A stretch of DNA of 63,626 nucleotides from Actinobacteria bacterium HGW-Actinobacteria-7. Lineage in GTDB: Bacteria; Actinomycetota; Coriobacteriia; Anaerosomatales; PHET01. Below the pieces are notes generated by a model. It searched no databases and was not told where the DNA came from. It saw nothing but the letters and a program-made list of their open reading frames with translations. Below are positions 24,540 through 33,561 of this stretch, one piece after another. How positions within the stretch are numbered: position 1 is the stretch's first letter; every line of letters begins with the position of its first letter. Made by a program: the position numbers and the translations under genes. The stretch covers positions 1 to 63,626 of the forward strand of contig PHET01000023.1 of assembly GCA_002841275.1 (NCBI GenBank), read 5' to 3'.

Positions 24540-25243
24540 TGATGAGTAGCAGCTCAGAGACACCATCTCCGCTACGCGTGCTGGTCGCCGATGACCAGGC
24601 GCTCGTGCGGAGTGGCTTCCACATGCTCGTAGAGTCCGCCGACGATCTCACGGTTGTTGGTGAGGCCGCGAACGGCGTTGAGGCGCTCGAGCTGTCACGC
24701 TCGCTGACCCCGGATGTCGTGCTCATGGACATCCGCATGCCGGGGATGGACGGGATCGAGGCCACTCGGCAGATCATCGCCGACCCTGCGACTGCGGGGG
24801 TGCGGGTGCTCGTGCTCACGACCTTCGAACTTGACGAGTACGTGTTTCAGGCGCTGCGTGCGGGCGCTTCCGGCTTCCTGCTCAAAGACACCGACCCCGA
24901 CGACCTGCTCGATGCTGTGCGCGTCATCGCCTCGGGTGAATCGCTGCTCGCGCCCAGCGTGACGCGGCGGCTCATTGCCGAGTTCGTGCGTCGCCCGCAG
25001 GCGCCGCCCGCGGACCCCGAGATCCTCTCGGAACTCACCGAGCGTGAGCGCGAAGTGCTCTCACTTGTGGGTCGTGGCCTCTCGAACGGGGAGATCGCCG
25101 TCGAGCTCTTCATCAGCCCCGCGACCGCCAAGACGCATGTCAGCCGCGTGATGATGAAACTTGGTGCACGAGACCGCGCCCAGCTGGTAGTGACCGCCTA
25201 CGAGACCGGTCTCGTCTCACCCGGGACCAGCGCGGGCGCATGA
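24539..25243 (+). CDS. LuxR/NarL-type response regulator
   Basis: The 234-residue regulator has a receiver domain with phosphorylated D64 in VLMDIRMPGMDG and K in FLLKDTDPDDL, and a C-terminal LuxR helix-turn-helix (LTEREREVLSLVGRGLSNGEIA, ATAKTHVSRVMMKL). It pairs with the kinase just upstream. The 18-base palindromes at 23217 and 25258 are its likely targets, giving autoregulation and control of the MacAB-like pump. Confidence 0.92.
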   Translation: MMSSSSETPSPLRVLVADDQALVRSGFHMLVESADDLTVVGEAANGVEALELSRSLTPDVVLMDIRMPGMDGIEATRQIIADPATAGVRVLVLTTFELDEYVFQALRAGASGFLLKDTDPDDLLDAVRVIASGESLLAPSVTRRLIAEFVRRPQAPPADPEILSELTEREREVLSLVGRGLSNGEIAVELFISPATAKTHVSRVMMKLGARDRAQLVVTAYETGLVSPGTSAGA

Positions 25244-25257
25244 CGTCTGACTGCGGC

Positions 25258-25275
25258 ATACTCCCTGAGGTGTAC
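25258..25275 (+). promoter_or_regulatory. Second copy of the response-regulator palindrome
   Basis: ATACTCCCTGAGGTGTAC matches the palindrome at 23217-23234 at 15 of 18 positions. It lies 15 bases after the regulator gene and 97 bases before the leader peptide, as expected for activation of the efflux operon. Confidence 0.65.
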
Positions 25276-25371
25276 TGCTGGTGCATCAAATACGCACCTC
25301 TCGGTTGACGCGCACCCCGGTCGTCACGAGTAGGGTCTTCAAGGAAGTTGCAAACCGTCGAGGAGGAACCA

Positions 25372-25416
25372 ATGAACATCACTGCCCCGTATCTGCCGAG
25401 AAAGGCTCAGCGATGA
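25372..25416 (+). CDS. 14-codon leader peptide coupled to the efflux adaptor
   Basis: ATG 25372 has one of the best ribosome sites in the window, AGGAGGAACC at 25361-25370. It encodes MNITAPYLPRKAQR, then TGA at 25414-25416, which overlaps the ATG of the adaptor gene (25413). The adaptor's own ribosome site is poor (AAAGG), so ribosomes that finish the leader probably start the adaptor. This could make expression sensitive to ribosome-acting drugs. That role is inferred. Confidence 0.55.
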   Translation: MNITAPYLPRKAQR

Positions 25417-26782
25417 CCGCCGCCGTCGCGCCGTTGGCTGCCCAACGCAAGCGCCGCGCGCGCATCGCGATCGGGATCGTGGTGCTGCTCGTGATCGCTG
25501 TGATCGCTGCGGTCACTCCCGTGATCATTCGCTCGACCAAGTCGACCACGGTCGCACCCTCGACATTCACTGCCGAGCGACGCACCATCACGCAGATCGT
25601 CTCCGGCTCGGGCAGCACGGTGGCCGCAGACTCGGTGACGGTCAACCCCGAGGTCAGCGGAACGATCACGAAGCTCTACGTGAGCCTGGGCGACGTGGTG
25701 CTGGCAGGCGACAGGCTCTACCGCGTATCGAGTGATGATGCCGACAACGCACTGCTCAAAGCGAAGACCTCATTGCTGCAGGCGAAACAGTCGAAGCTGC
25801 AGGCGTCATCGCAGCTCGAGCAGGCGAATTCACAACTCTACAGTGCCAAGACGCAGCAGATCCAAGCGCAGCAGTCGCTCGATCGACTCGAGAGCAAGCC
25901 TGCGACCTCGACTGAGGCCAAAGACGCGATCGTGATAGCCAAGCGGCAGCTCGCGAGCGCCAAGAAGAGTGTTGACTCTGCCGGCGACGGGGTCGACTCC
26001 GCAAAGGTGGGCGTGAGCGTGGCCAGCGCAAGCTACAGCTCGGCGTTGCGCAGCTACAACGACGCGGCGGCCGATGTCGACAAGACCGTTGTGGTCGCCC
26101 CGATCGATGGAACCATCACCTCACTGCCTCTGTCCAAGGGTGACTACGTTTCAGCGAGCTCCTCGGGATCCTCGAGCTCCAGCTCGGGGTCCGGCGGAGC
26201 GAGCGCAGCGTCGGGCGCATCGAGTTCCTCCGGCGCATCAGGAAGTTCGATCGTGATCGCGGACCTGAACAAGCTCGTTGTCACGGTCGCGGTGAGCGAG
26301 GTTGACGTGCCGGACCTGACCGTGGGCATGGAGGCGACGGTCACCATCGACGCCTTGTCCGGAAAGGAACTCAAGGGCAAGGTCAGGTCGATCTCTCCCA
26401 ATGGCACGAACTCCTCGGGTGTTGTGAACTACGACGTCGAGGTGACGCTCAAGGACAGTGACGAGCGCCTGCGTCCGGACATGACCGCCACCACCGATAT
26501 CGTCACCAAGATCGCCAATGATGTTGTTGTGGTGCCCAACTCGGCCATCAAATCCAGCGGTGCCGAGAAGTACCTGCAGATTCTGTCCGCCAGTGGAGTG
26601 TCCCAGAAGCGCACGATAACCATCGGCGCGAGCGACGACGAGTACACCGAGGTCGTGACCGGGCTGAAGGCCGGCGAGAAGGTGCTGACGGCGAGTGCGA
26701 CAAGTACCTCGGGTTCGACTGACGGCGGCTTCAGGGGCCCTGGTCTCATGGGTGGCGGCGGCGGCCGTCCGGGCGGCAACTG

Positions 26783-26783
<1 letters not shown>
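25413..26783 (+). CDS. HlyD/MacA-type efflux adaptor
   Basis: The 456-residue adaptor has one N-terminal membrane helix (about 16-38), a split lipoyl/barrel-sandwich domain (VSGTITKLYVSLGDVV and VVAPIDGTITSLPLSKGDYV), a long Gln/Ser-rich coiled hairpin between them, and a beta-barrel region. A Ser/Gly/Ala-rich insert at about 246-280 is unusual, and the C-terminus is Gly-rich. It joins the ATPase and permease that follow, with overlapping stop and start, as a MacAB-like pump in a Gram-positive setting. Confidence 0.85.
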
Positions 26784-27603
<820 letters not shown>

Positions 27604-27607
<4 letters not shown>

Positions 27608-28827
27608 TGTTCAGAGACCTGCTTGCCGAGACCTTCCTGTCGCTCACCACGCACAAGGCCCGATCGTTTCTGACCGTTCTTGGCATCGTCATCGGTATCT
27701 CATCGGTCATCATCATGGTGTCGATCGGGCAAGGCACGAAGACCTCTATCGAGTCATCGATCCAGTCCATCGGTTCCAACCTGCTCATGGTCTCTCCGGG
27801 CGGTGAGTCGAGCCGCAGGATCGGTGGCGGCGGCATGGGAGCCAACACCGATTCGCTGACCATCGATGACGCGGCGGCGCTTCGTGATGTACGCGATGTC
27901 GCAGCGGTCGCACCGGTCATCTCGGGCCAGTTCCAGGCGTCGGCTGACGCCAGCAACACGAACGTCACGGTCACGGGAACCAGCGTGGACTACGTCACAG
28001 CGCGCAATATCGAGATGAACTCCGGTGTATGGTTCACCGCCGAGCAGGATTCGACCGGTGCGCGCGTCACGATTCTGGGTCCCACGACCGCCGAAACGCT
28101 GTTCGGAACCCAGGCGGATGCGCTTGGTAGACGGGTGCGCATTTCGGGCCAACCGTTCACCGTGATTGGGATCACCACTTCGAGTGGCGGTTCCGGGTTC
28201 AGCAACGCGGACGAGTCGGTCTATATACCGCTTCAGGCGATGCGCAGGAATCTCGCGGGGCTCTCCGCTGGAATCTCTACGATCTACGTCACCGCTGCCA
28301 CCCAGGAATCGATGACTCAGGTCGAGACCAACATCACCGACTTGCTTTTGAGTCGCCATCGCATCAACGACACGGCCAACGCCGACTTCCAGGTGCAGTC
28401 GCAACAGAGCCTCGCGGACACGGTCTCCACCATCACCAACACGCTGACGCTGCTGTTGGGTGCGATCGCGGGTATCTCACTGCTAGTGGGCGGCATCGGA
28501 ATCATGAACATGATGCTCACCTCGGTCACCGAACGCATCCGTGAGATCGGTTTGCGCAAGGCAGTCGGCGCCACGGCAGGAGACGTGACGCTACAGTTCC
28601 TCACCGAGGCGGTCGCGCTGACACTGATCGGCGGCGTCGTGGGCATCGCTCTGGGGTGGGGCGTCTCGGCAGCGATCAGCGCATTGTCGTCGCTCACCAC
28701 CACGGTCTCGCCGCTGTCGGTCATTCTCGCGGCGGGCGTGTCCACTCTGATCGGTATCGTCTTCGGGTTCTATCCTGCTCGACGAGCCGCCAAGCTCGAC
28801 CCCATCGAGTCGCTGCGCTACCAGTAG
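27604..28827 (+). CDS. MacB/FtsX-type ABC permease
   Basis: The 407-residue permease has one helix near the N-terminus (FLTVLGIVIGISSVIIM), a periplasm-type domain of about 220 residues and three C-terminal helices, with MLTSVTERIREIGLRKAVGATAGDV as the FtsX-family signature. The large outer domain touches the adaptor in known MacAB systems. It overlaps the ATPase gene. Substrates may be antibiotics or peptides. Confidence 0.9.
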
Positions 28828-28842
28828 TACGCGCAGGTAACG

Positions 28843-28861
28843 TGCGCCCCTGACGGGCGCA
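28843..28861 (+). terminator. Hairpin between the permease and a small gene
   Basis: TGCGCCC (28843-28849) and GGGCGCA (28855-28861) form a perfect stem around a 5-base loop. No T run follows, so it may only weaken read-through into the gene at 28878. Confidence 0.4.
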
Positions 28862-28877
28862 GAGAAGGGAGCTATGC

Positions 28878-29225
28878 ATGGACACAGGAGGACAAGGGAA
28901 CTTCCAAGGAGGACCTCCGGGCGGCTTTCCATCCGGTGGCCGCCCCGGCGGTTTTCGTGGCGCCCGTGGACTGTTCTTCATGAACCCGACGCTGCTGCTG
29001 GTGGTTCTTGGCGTCACGATGCTCGTATTGGTCATCACCTTCTACCAGATTTACAAGAAGGCCGGATTCAACGGAATCATGGGGCTGCTCATGCTAGTCC
29101 CCGGCGTCAACCTTGCGGCGATGCTGTTCGTGGCATTCGCTGACTGGCCGGTTCTCAAGAAGGTCCGTGAGATCGAGCAGGAGCGTGCGGTAGCCGCGGC
29201 CATCGCGCCCCCGACCGCCGAGTAG
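28878..29225 (+). CDS. Gly-rich small membrane protein of the efflux operon
   Basis: The 115-residue protein has a Gly/Pro/Arg/Phe-rich N-terminus (about 1-30), then two membrane helices near 36-56 and 66-90, and a basic-to-acidic tail. GAAGGGAG lies before ATG 28878. It follows the pump permease by 50 bases and ends at a strong terminator, so it may be a pump accessory. The Gly-rich head echoes the Gly-rich C-terminus of the adaptor. Family unknown. Confidence 0.65.
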   Translation: MDTGGQGNFQGGPPGGFPSGGRPGGFRGARGLFFMNPTLLLVVLGVTMLVLVITFYQIYKKAGFNGIMGLLMLVPGVNLAAMLFVAFADWPVLKKVREIEQERAVAAAIAPPTAE

Positions 29226-29260
29226 CACTTCGGGACTGTTCCACCGATCGAATTCTCGCG

Positions 29261-29284
29261 AGCGGGCGGTGCAAACCGCCCGCT
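29261..29284. terminator. Bidirectional terminator between convergent units
   Basis: A 10-base perfect stem, AGCGGGCGGT (29261-29270) with ACCGCCCGCT (29275-29284), has a GCAA tetraloop. It lies between the efflux unit and the convergent acyltransferase gene and can serve both. Confidence 0.75.
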
Positions 29285-29289
29285 TCGTG

Positions 29290-30375
29290 CTACCTCGAGT
29301 CCTGACGTGCGAGTCCCACCAACCACGATGTGGAGCGTGATTGAGAAAGTACTTCGGCGATCCAGAAACTCAGGCCCGAGACCACCGCCCACACGACAAC
29401 GGGGAACCACGGCTGCGAGAGCCAGATGGTCTGGGCGCCCAGCGCGCTAAGCGCCCCGTTCAGCCCCAGTAGTAGCAGCGGGTGCACGAAGTAGACGCCG
29501 AATGCCAGTGAGCCTGCTCGTGTGATGTCGGGCGCCCAGTGCTCGTAGAGCGGCTCGAGCGACGTCACCTTCAGCGCGATACCCAGCACAAGCAGCGCCA
29601 TTCCCAGAGCGATGACCGAGTTGCGCCACGGTTGGGCAATCGCCGAGAGGACCGAAAGGCTCACGCCGGTGTTGATAGCCAGGCCTCCCACCAACAGGGG
29701 GAGCCATGCTGCACGGAACCAGCGCGGTAGGACCCCCATCCGCAGGGCGAACCACGCGCCCAGCGCCATGTGCGGCAGGTGGATCACAACATGAGTCGCG
29801 TACTGCCAGCCCATCACTCCGAAAAGTGCGCGTGCGGCCTCAGTGATCGCAGGGCCGGCGAGAAGTCGAACCAGGTACGCGACCACGACCAGCAGCTCCG
29901 GGTTTCGGTGCGCCAGCTTCGACGCGAGCGGAGTCAACAGGTAGAACGTGAGCAGCATTGGGATGAAGTAGAGGTGGTACCAGACGTGGCCGGTGAGAAC
30001 GAGGCCGGGCAGCTGACGCAGTGCATGGCCCCTGTCGGCTGCTTGGCCGATGAAGATCGCCGAGTAGATAGCGGCCCACACAGCGTAGGGCAGTGCGATC
30101 ACCGAGAAGCGGCGCCGGAGAAACGTCCGGTACGCTCCCGGCCCCCCGTTCCACGGCCGCGCCCAGATCAGCGCACCTGAGATGAACACGAACAGGGGTA
30201 CGGCATAGTGCAGCAGGTCGTCGAAGACGCGCACGAAGGCGTCGGCAGGCAGTGACGCGCGGTAGGGCATCAGTGTGTGAATCGCCACCACCGAGCAGAT
30301 GGCGAACACGCGCAGTGCGTCGTAGGCGATGATTCGCCCGCGCGGACCTGCAGGTGTGTGGATGGAGTTAGTCAC
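29290..30375 (-). CDS. Membrane acyltransferase 3 family protein
   Basis: The protein is about 361 residues with some ten membrane helices. It opens with IIAYDALRVFAICSVVAIHTLMPYR, the acyltransferase-3 signature with its active-site His. A later FGVYFVHPLLLLGL matches the family's last helices. It probably acetylates a surface sugar. I take GTG at 30373-30375 as the start; longer frames would cross the neighbouring gene's ribosome site, but the true start is unsure. It is divergent from the B-box gene. Confidence 0.8.
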   Translation of the reverse strand: MTNSIHTPAGPRGRIIAYDALRVFAICSVVAIHTLMPYRASLPADAFVRVFDDLLHYAVPLFVFISGALIWARPWNGGPGAYRTFLRRRFSVIALPYAVWAAIYSAIFIGQAADRGHALRQLPGLVLTGHVWYHLYFIPMLLTFYLLTPLASKLAHRNPELLVVVAYLVRLLAGPAITEAARALFGVMGWQYATHVVIHLPHMALGAWFALRMGVLPRWFRAAWLPLLVGGLAINTGVSLSVLSAIAQPWRNSVIALGMALLVLGIALKVTSLEPLYEHWAPDITRAGSLAFGVYFVHPLLLLGLNGALSALGAQTIWLSQPWFPVVVWAVVSGLSFWIAEVLSQSRSTSWLVGLARQDSR

Positions 30376-30470
30376 TGGTGCCGAGTGTAGCCGCGCCGTC
30401 CTGCCCGTGCGAGGTAGAATCCCCTTCGAGATCAGTCCTTGCCGAGAATCCCGCATGAGGAGATTGCGCC

Positions 30471-30914
30471 GTGGCCCGCTGTTCCTATCACGCAAACGTT
30501 GAGACAGAGCTCACCTGTACGGAATGTGGCAAGCCCATATGCCCCAAGGAAATGGTGCTCACTCCGGTGGGGTACAAGTGCCCCGAGCATGCACGAGCCG
30601 CGAAAGGGCAGTACCAGTTCGTGAAGCCGCGACAGCTTGCACAGGCAGTTGGCGCGGGACTTCTCGTGGGCGTGGGCGGGGCCTTCGTTGTCGCCGCGAT
30701 CGGCTTTGGCGGGCTGTTCATCGGCCTGATCTGGGGTTCACTGACCTCTGAGGCCGTACGGCGGGCATCGGGTGGGCACCGCGGCGGCACGGTTGGAACG
30801 GTCGCCGCGCTCAGCCTCGTCATAGGCTCACTCATTGCAGGTGTGGGGTTTCTCACCTCAGTCATCGCTCTTGTGGTGGCGCTGGTCCAGCTTGCTGTGA
30901 TCGAGTTCCGCTAG
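30471..30914 (+). CDS. B-box-type zinc finger membrane protein
   Basis: The 147-residue protein begins with a B-box-like metal site: C4, H7, C16, C19, C24, C37 and H40, in CSYHANVETELTCTECGKPICPKE. Gly-rich membrane helices follow at about 58-90 and 105-145. Such fusions of a zinc finger and membrane helices occur in many Gram-positive genomes, and their role is not known. GTG 30471 follows GAGGAGATT. A terminator stands at 30951-30984. Confidence 0.75.
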   Translation: MARCSYHANVETELTCTECGKPICPKEMVLTPVGYKCPEHARAAKGQYQFVKPRQLAQAVGAGLLVGVGGAFVVAAIGFGGLFIGLIWGSLTSEAVRRASGGHRGGTVGTVAALSLVIGSLIAGVGFLTSVIALVVALVQLAVIEFR

Positions 30915-30950
30915 GCCCGCGCCGAATCACCCGTGCACGCCGGATAGATG

Positions 30951-30984
30951 CCCGTTCCGACTTTGTCGGGGCGGGTGTTTCGGT
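30951..30984 (+). terminator. Rho-independent terminator after the B-box gene
   Basis: CCCGTTCCGAC (30951-30961) pairs with GTCGGGGCGGG (30965-30975) with two G-T pairs and a TTT loop. The tail TGTTTCGGTTTT is T-rich. It separates this gene from the structured leader that follows. Confidence 0.75.
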
Positions 30985-31019
30985 TTTGGTAAGAGGCTGG
31001 TAAGGGCCGTGCGCTAGCG

Positions 31020-31190
31020 TCGGGTTGCATCCCCGTGCTGCCGGAGCACGGTCCTGCGGTTCTTCTCGGCCTCCTGGCCCCTCTAGGGGTGCCACGCGCC
31101 AGTCGGAGGTGAGAGCCCGTGGGCGGCAAGACAAGCGTGGCGCTACCGATACGAACACGATGCGCAGGTTTGAACGCGCATGGAGGTGTC
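31020..31190 (+). ncRNA. Structured 5' leader of unknown class
   Basis: A stretch of about 170 bases between the terminator and the YiiX-like gene can fold well. CCGTGCT/AGCACGG (31033-31039 with 31045-31051) is a perfect hairpin. CCCCTCTAGGGG makes another near 31078-31089. GCCACGC/GCGTGGC (31091-31097 with 31135-31141), extended by GGT/ACC, encloses a 37-base asymmetric region. I could not match it to the riboswitch classes I know. It may be a regulatory leader for the secreted hydrolase. Confidence 0.35.
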
Positions 31191-31194
31191 TGTC

Positions 31195-31839
31195 ATGAAG
31201 ATGAAGAATCTGTTGATCGCGGCGGTCGTCGTGGCCGCACTGGTGCCTGCAACTGCTCAAGCGGCGCCGAACAAGGTGCGGAACCGCGATGGATCCGTGC
31301 CACCCAAGTGGGATCTCGCCAAGCCGGCGGCCGAGGACCATCCGGATGTGGCGCCACCCTCGGCCGGGGGGAGTGGAGACGGGACCAACAACATCGCGTT
31401 CACCTACTTCGATGATGGCGACATCATTGTCACGCAGGGGACGCTCACCGGTCACGCCGGCGAATGGGACTCCTACTACTACAACGGGTCGACGTACGAC
31501 AACTGTGTGTGGAGTGCCAATACCACCCCAAGCAATGGAGTCCAGCGGGAGGAGCCTCGCAAATACCGGGGGTACGACGAGGCCTACGGCTTGTGGGTTC
31601 CGTCTGCGAGCACCACCAAGCGGACCAAGGCGCGCAGCTACTGTCGCGCTCAGAACGGCGAGCCGTACAACATCACGTCGCTGAAGAGTGACCAGGCACA
31701 CTGGTACTGCTCGAAGCTGTGTTGGTCGTCGTACAAGTACACCGCCGCAATCGATCTGGACGGCAACGGGGGCACGTACGTCTGGCCGATCGATCTGGTC
31801 AACGACGGGCAGACGGCGGTCTTTGCACGGGGATACTGA
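31195..31839 (+). CDS. Secreted YiiX-like NlpC/P60-type cysteine hydrolase
   Basis: The 214-residue protein has a signal peptide (about 1-22, ending in AQA). The mature part resembles the YiiX/YebB permuted papain-like family: GDIIVTQGTLTGHAGEWD with H87, and YCSKLCWSSYKY with C172. The order His then Cys fits the circularly permuted fold. Relatives act on acyl or peptide bonds, possibly in cell wall material. GGAGGTG at 31182-31188 supports ATG 31195. The long structured leader before it is notable. Confidence 0.7.
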   Translation: MKMKNLLIAAVVVAALVPATAQAAPNKVRNRDGSVPPKWDLAKPAAEDHPDVAPPSAGGSGDGTNNIAFTYFDDGDIIVTQGTLTGHAGEWDSYYYNGSTYDNCVWSANTTPSNGVQREEPRKYRGYDEAYGLWVPSASTTKRTKARSYCRAQNGEPYNITSLKSDQAHWYCSKLCWSSYKYTAAIDLDGNGGTYVWPIDLVNDGQTAVFARGY

Positions 31840-31861
31840 GCGGAGCGGCTCGGAGCGGATG

Positions 31862-31895
31862 GCGTGGCGGGCGCGCGGGGGTGCGCCCGCCACGC
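31862..31895 (+). terminator. Long GC hairpin between the hydrolase and a lipoprotein gene
   Basis: Thirteen base pairs form between 31862-31874 and 31883-31895 with an 8-base loop. No T run follows. The hairpin ends 6 bases before the ribosome site of the next gene, so it may also affect translation or mRNA stability. Confidence 0.5.
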
Positions 31896-31914
31896 ACTTG
31901 GAAGGGGGACTCAC

Positions 31915-33024
31915 GTGCAGGGGAGATGGATTGGGAGTGCTCTATCGGCGATTGCCCTGATGGCGCTCGCAGCGGGTCTCGCAGGATGCGGGCCGGACAG
32001 GCGGCTCGCCGAAGCGCCTGTCGCGGTCGTGCTCCACGAAGACGGACATACCACGAGAATGAGCGCCGTCGATCTCAGCTCGATGAAGGTGCTCTCGTCA
32101 CACAAGCTGCGGTCACAGTGTTTCTCCATGGACGGTGACATCGCAAGCAGAGTCGTCATCACCGCGCAGACCGGAGGGATCGGCCCGGACGCGGACGACG
32201 CGGCGGGGGTGTGGGACCTCGCCCAAGACCAGGTCCACTACGTCACCTTGCCCTACCCCAACCCGAGCTCTGTTGTGGTTGCTCGTGATACTGGCTACGT
32301 GTTACACGGCTTCCAGCTCGGGGACTCCCTGGTCCTGAGCACGGTCCGACTGACTGGTGGCAACCGGATTGCGACCGGCACCGTCTCAGAATGGGCACAG
32401 GACCCGGAGTCCGTGGCAGGAGGGGTCTACGTACCTGTGTCGGCATCGAGGAACGCCAAGGATGGCTACACGGCCTCGTCAGGGAGTATCGAGTACCTCA
32501 CCGGGTCGCTGACAGAGTCCCGGGTCGTGGAAATCGCTCGAAGGGCTATGAGAATCGTCGCAGACCCGCTCGACAGCAAGAACCTGATTCTGCTGGGATC
32601 GGTGGGTGATCCCGAGCCGGGTTCGCCTGGCAAGTGGCGAATCACGCGGATTGATCGCGCAACAGGGCGAATCCTCGAGGATCAGCCGCTTGTACTCGAG
32701 TACGGCGTGATGTCTGTCTGTGCGGTTGGCGATGCACTCGCAATTGCTGACGCGAACGGGCTCGACATGGAAGACCCGGGCGGTTCGGTGCTGATTCTGG
32801 ACGGCAAGACGCTTGGAGAACGCCGCCGCGTCCAAGTTCAGGGGATGGCCTCTGCGGTCGCCGCTTGGGGGGAGAGGTTGTTGGTCTTCGATGGGGTCAA
32901 AGGCGACCTGGCACTGTTCGCAACGGGTTCGGGGCAGTTGATTCAGAAGCTGCAACTCACCGGTGGAGGAGGCGGGACGGGCGACATCGTCGTCTTTGAC
33001 GCAACCAGGGCCGAAAGGGAATGA
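31915..33024 (+). CDS. Lipoprotein, probable beta-propeller
   Basis: The 369-residue protein has a lipoprotein signal ending in GLAGC (Cys about residue 25). The rest shows repeated short strands with patterns like GVWDLAQDQVHYV and ILDGKTLGERRRV, suggesting a beta-propeller or similar all-beta fold. It starts at GTG 31915 with GAAGGGGGA upstream. It may share a transcript with the YiiX-like hydrolase. No enzyme motif is seen and no specific family is recognised. Confidence 0.65.
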   Translation: MQGRWIGSALSAIALMALAAGLAGCGPDRRLAEAPVAVVLHEDGHTTRMSAVDLSSMKVLSSHKLRSQCFSMDGDIASRVVITAQTGGIGPDADDAAGVWDLAQDQVHYVTLPYPNPSSVVVARDTGYVLHGFQLGDSLVLSTVRLTGGNRIATGTVSEWAQDPESVAGGVYVPVSASRNAKDGYTASSGSIEYLTGSLTESRVVEIARRAMRIVADPLDSKNLILLGSVGDPEPGSPGKWRITRIDRATGRILEDQPLVLEYGVMSVCAVGDALAIADANGLDMEDPGGSVLILDGKTLGERRRVQVQGMASAVAAWGERLLVFDGVKGDLALFATGSGQLIQKLQLTGGGGGTGDIVVFDATRAERE

Positions 33025-33058
33025 ACTTCCCGACCGGTCTGGAGAAGAGGGGAGCCAC

Positions 33059-33448
33059 ATGCTCAACGAATTCAAAGAGTTCGCTCTCAAGGGAAATGCG
33101 ATAACGTTGGCCGTTGGTGTTGTGATGGGCGCCGCATTCAACGCCATCATCGCTTCGATCGTCGACAACCTATTCAACCCGCTTCTGGGAGTACTGCTGG
33201 GTGGAGTCGATCTCAACACGAGGGTCTTCAAGGTACTTGGAGTCACATTCGGATGGGGCGCAGTGGTGGCCGCGATTGTGAACTTCGTAGTTGTCGCGAT
33301 TGCGCTGTTCATCCTCGTGAAGTTCCTCAGCAAGCTGCAGAAGGAAGCTGATCCCACGACCCGCGCGTGCCCTTTCTGTACGACCGAGATCGCAAAGAGC
33401 GCAACGCGCTGTCCTGCCTGCACATCTGAGGTGACTGCACAGTCCTGA
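33059..33448 (+). CDS. mscL: Large-conductance mechanosensitive channel with zinc-ribbon tail
   Basis: The 129-residue MscL opens under membrane tension to release solutes during osmotic downshock. The N-terminal FKEFALKGNAITLAVGVVMGAAFNAIIASIVDNL is the classic first helix, and the second helix is near 70-93. After it comes an unusual tail, CPFC...CPAC, at about 108-123, which should bind zinc. GGAGAAGAGGGGAGCC lies before ATG 33059. The channel core is standard; the tail may tune gating or assembly. Confidence 0.92.
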   Translation: MLNEFKEFALKGNAITLAVGVVMGAAFNAIIASIVDNLFNPLLGVLLGGVDLNTRVFKVLGVTFGWGAVVAAIVNFVVVAIALFILVKFLSKLQKEADPTTRACPFCTTEIAKSATRCPACTSEVTAQS

Positions 33449-33486
33449 TCGAGCCCCAAGAGCGGGTGGAGATTCAATGTAATGGG

Positions 33487-33536
33487 GCGGTCGCAGGCTG
33501 CCGAGGCGTAGACTTCGCTTCGAAGCGTGCGACCGC
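33487..33536 (+). terminator. Nested inverted repeats after mscL
   Basis: GCGGTCGCA (33487-33495) and TGCGACCGC (33528-33536) are perfect arms, and a second dyad GCTTCGAAGC (33517-33526) lies inside. It may end mscL transcription or be an operator for the response regulator at 33562. The tail is only mildly T-rich. Confidence 0.4.
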
Positions 33537-33561
33537 TTCTCACCGTTTGTAAGGAGGCTTC

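Noticed and set aside
31020-31190. Known c-di-AMP, c-di-GMP or cobalamin riboswitch in the leader
   Set aside because: None of the conserved core strings of these classes could be found, so the class is left open.
30862-31914. Minus-strand open frame of 350 codons across the structured leader and YiiX-like gene
   Set aside because: The plus strand has a signal peptide, catalytic motifs and a strong ribosome site. The minus-strand product shows no fold or start signal.
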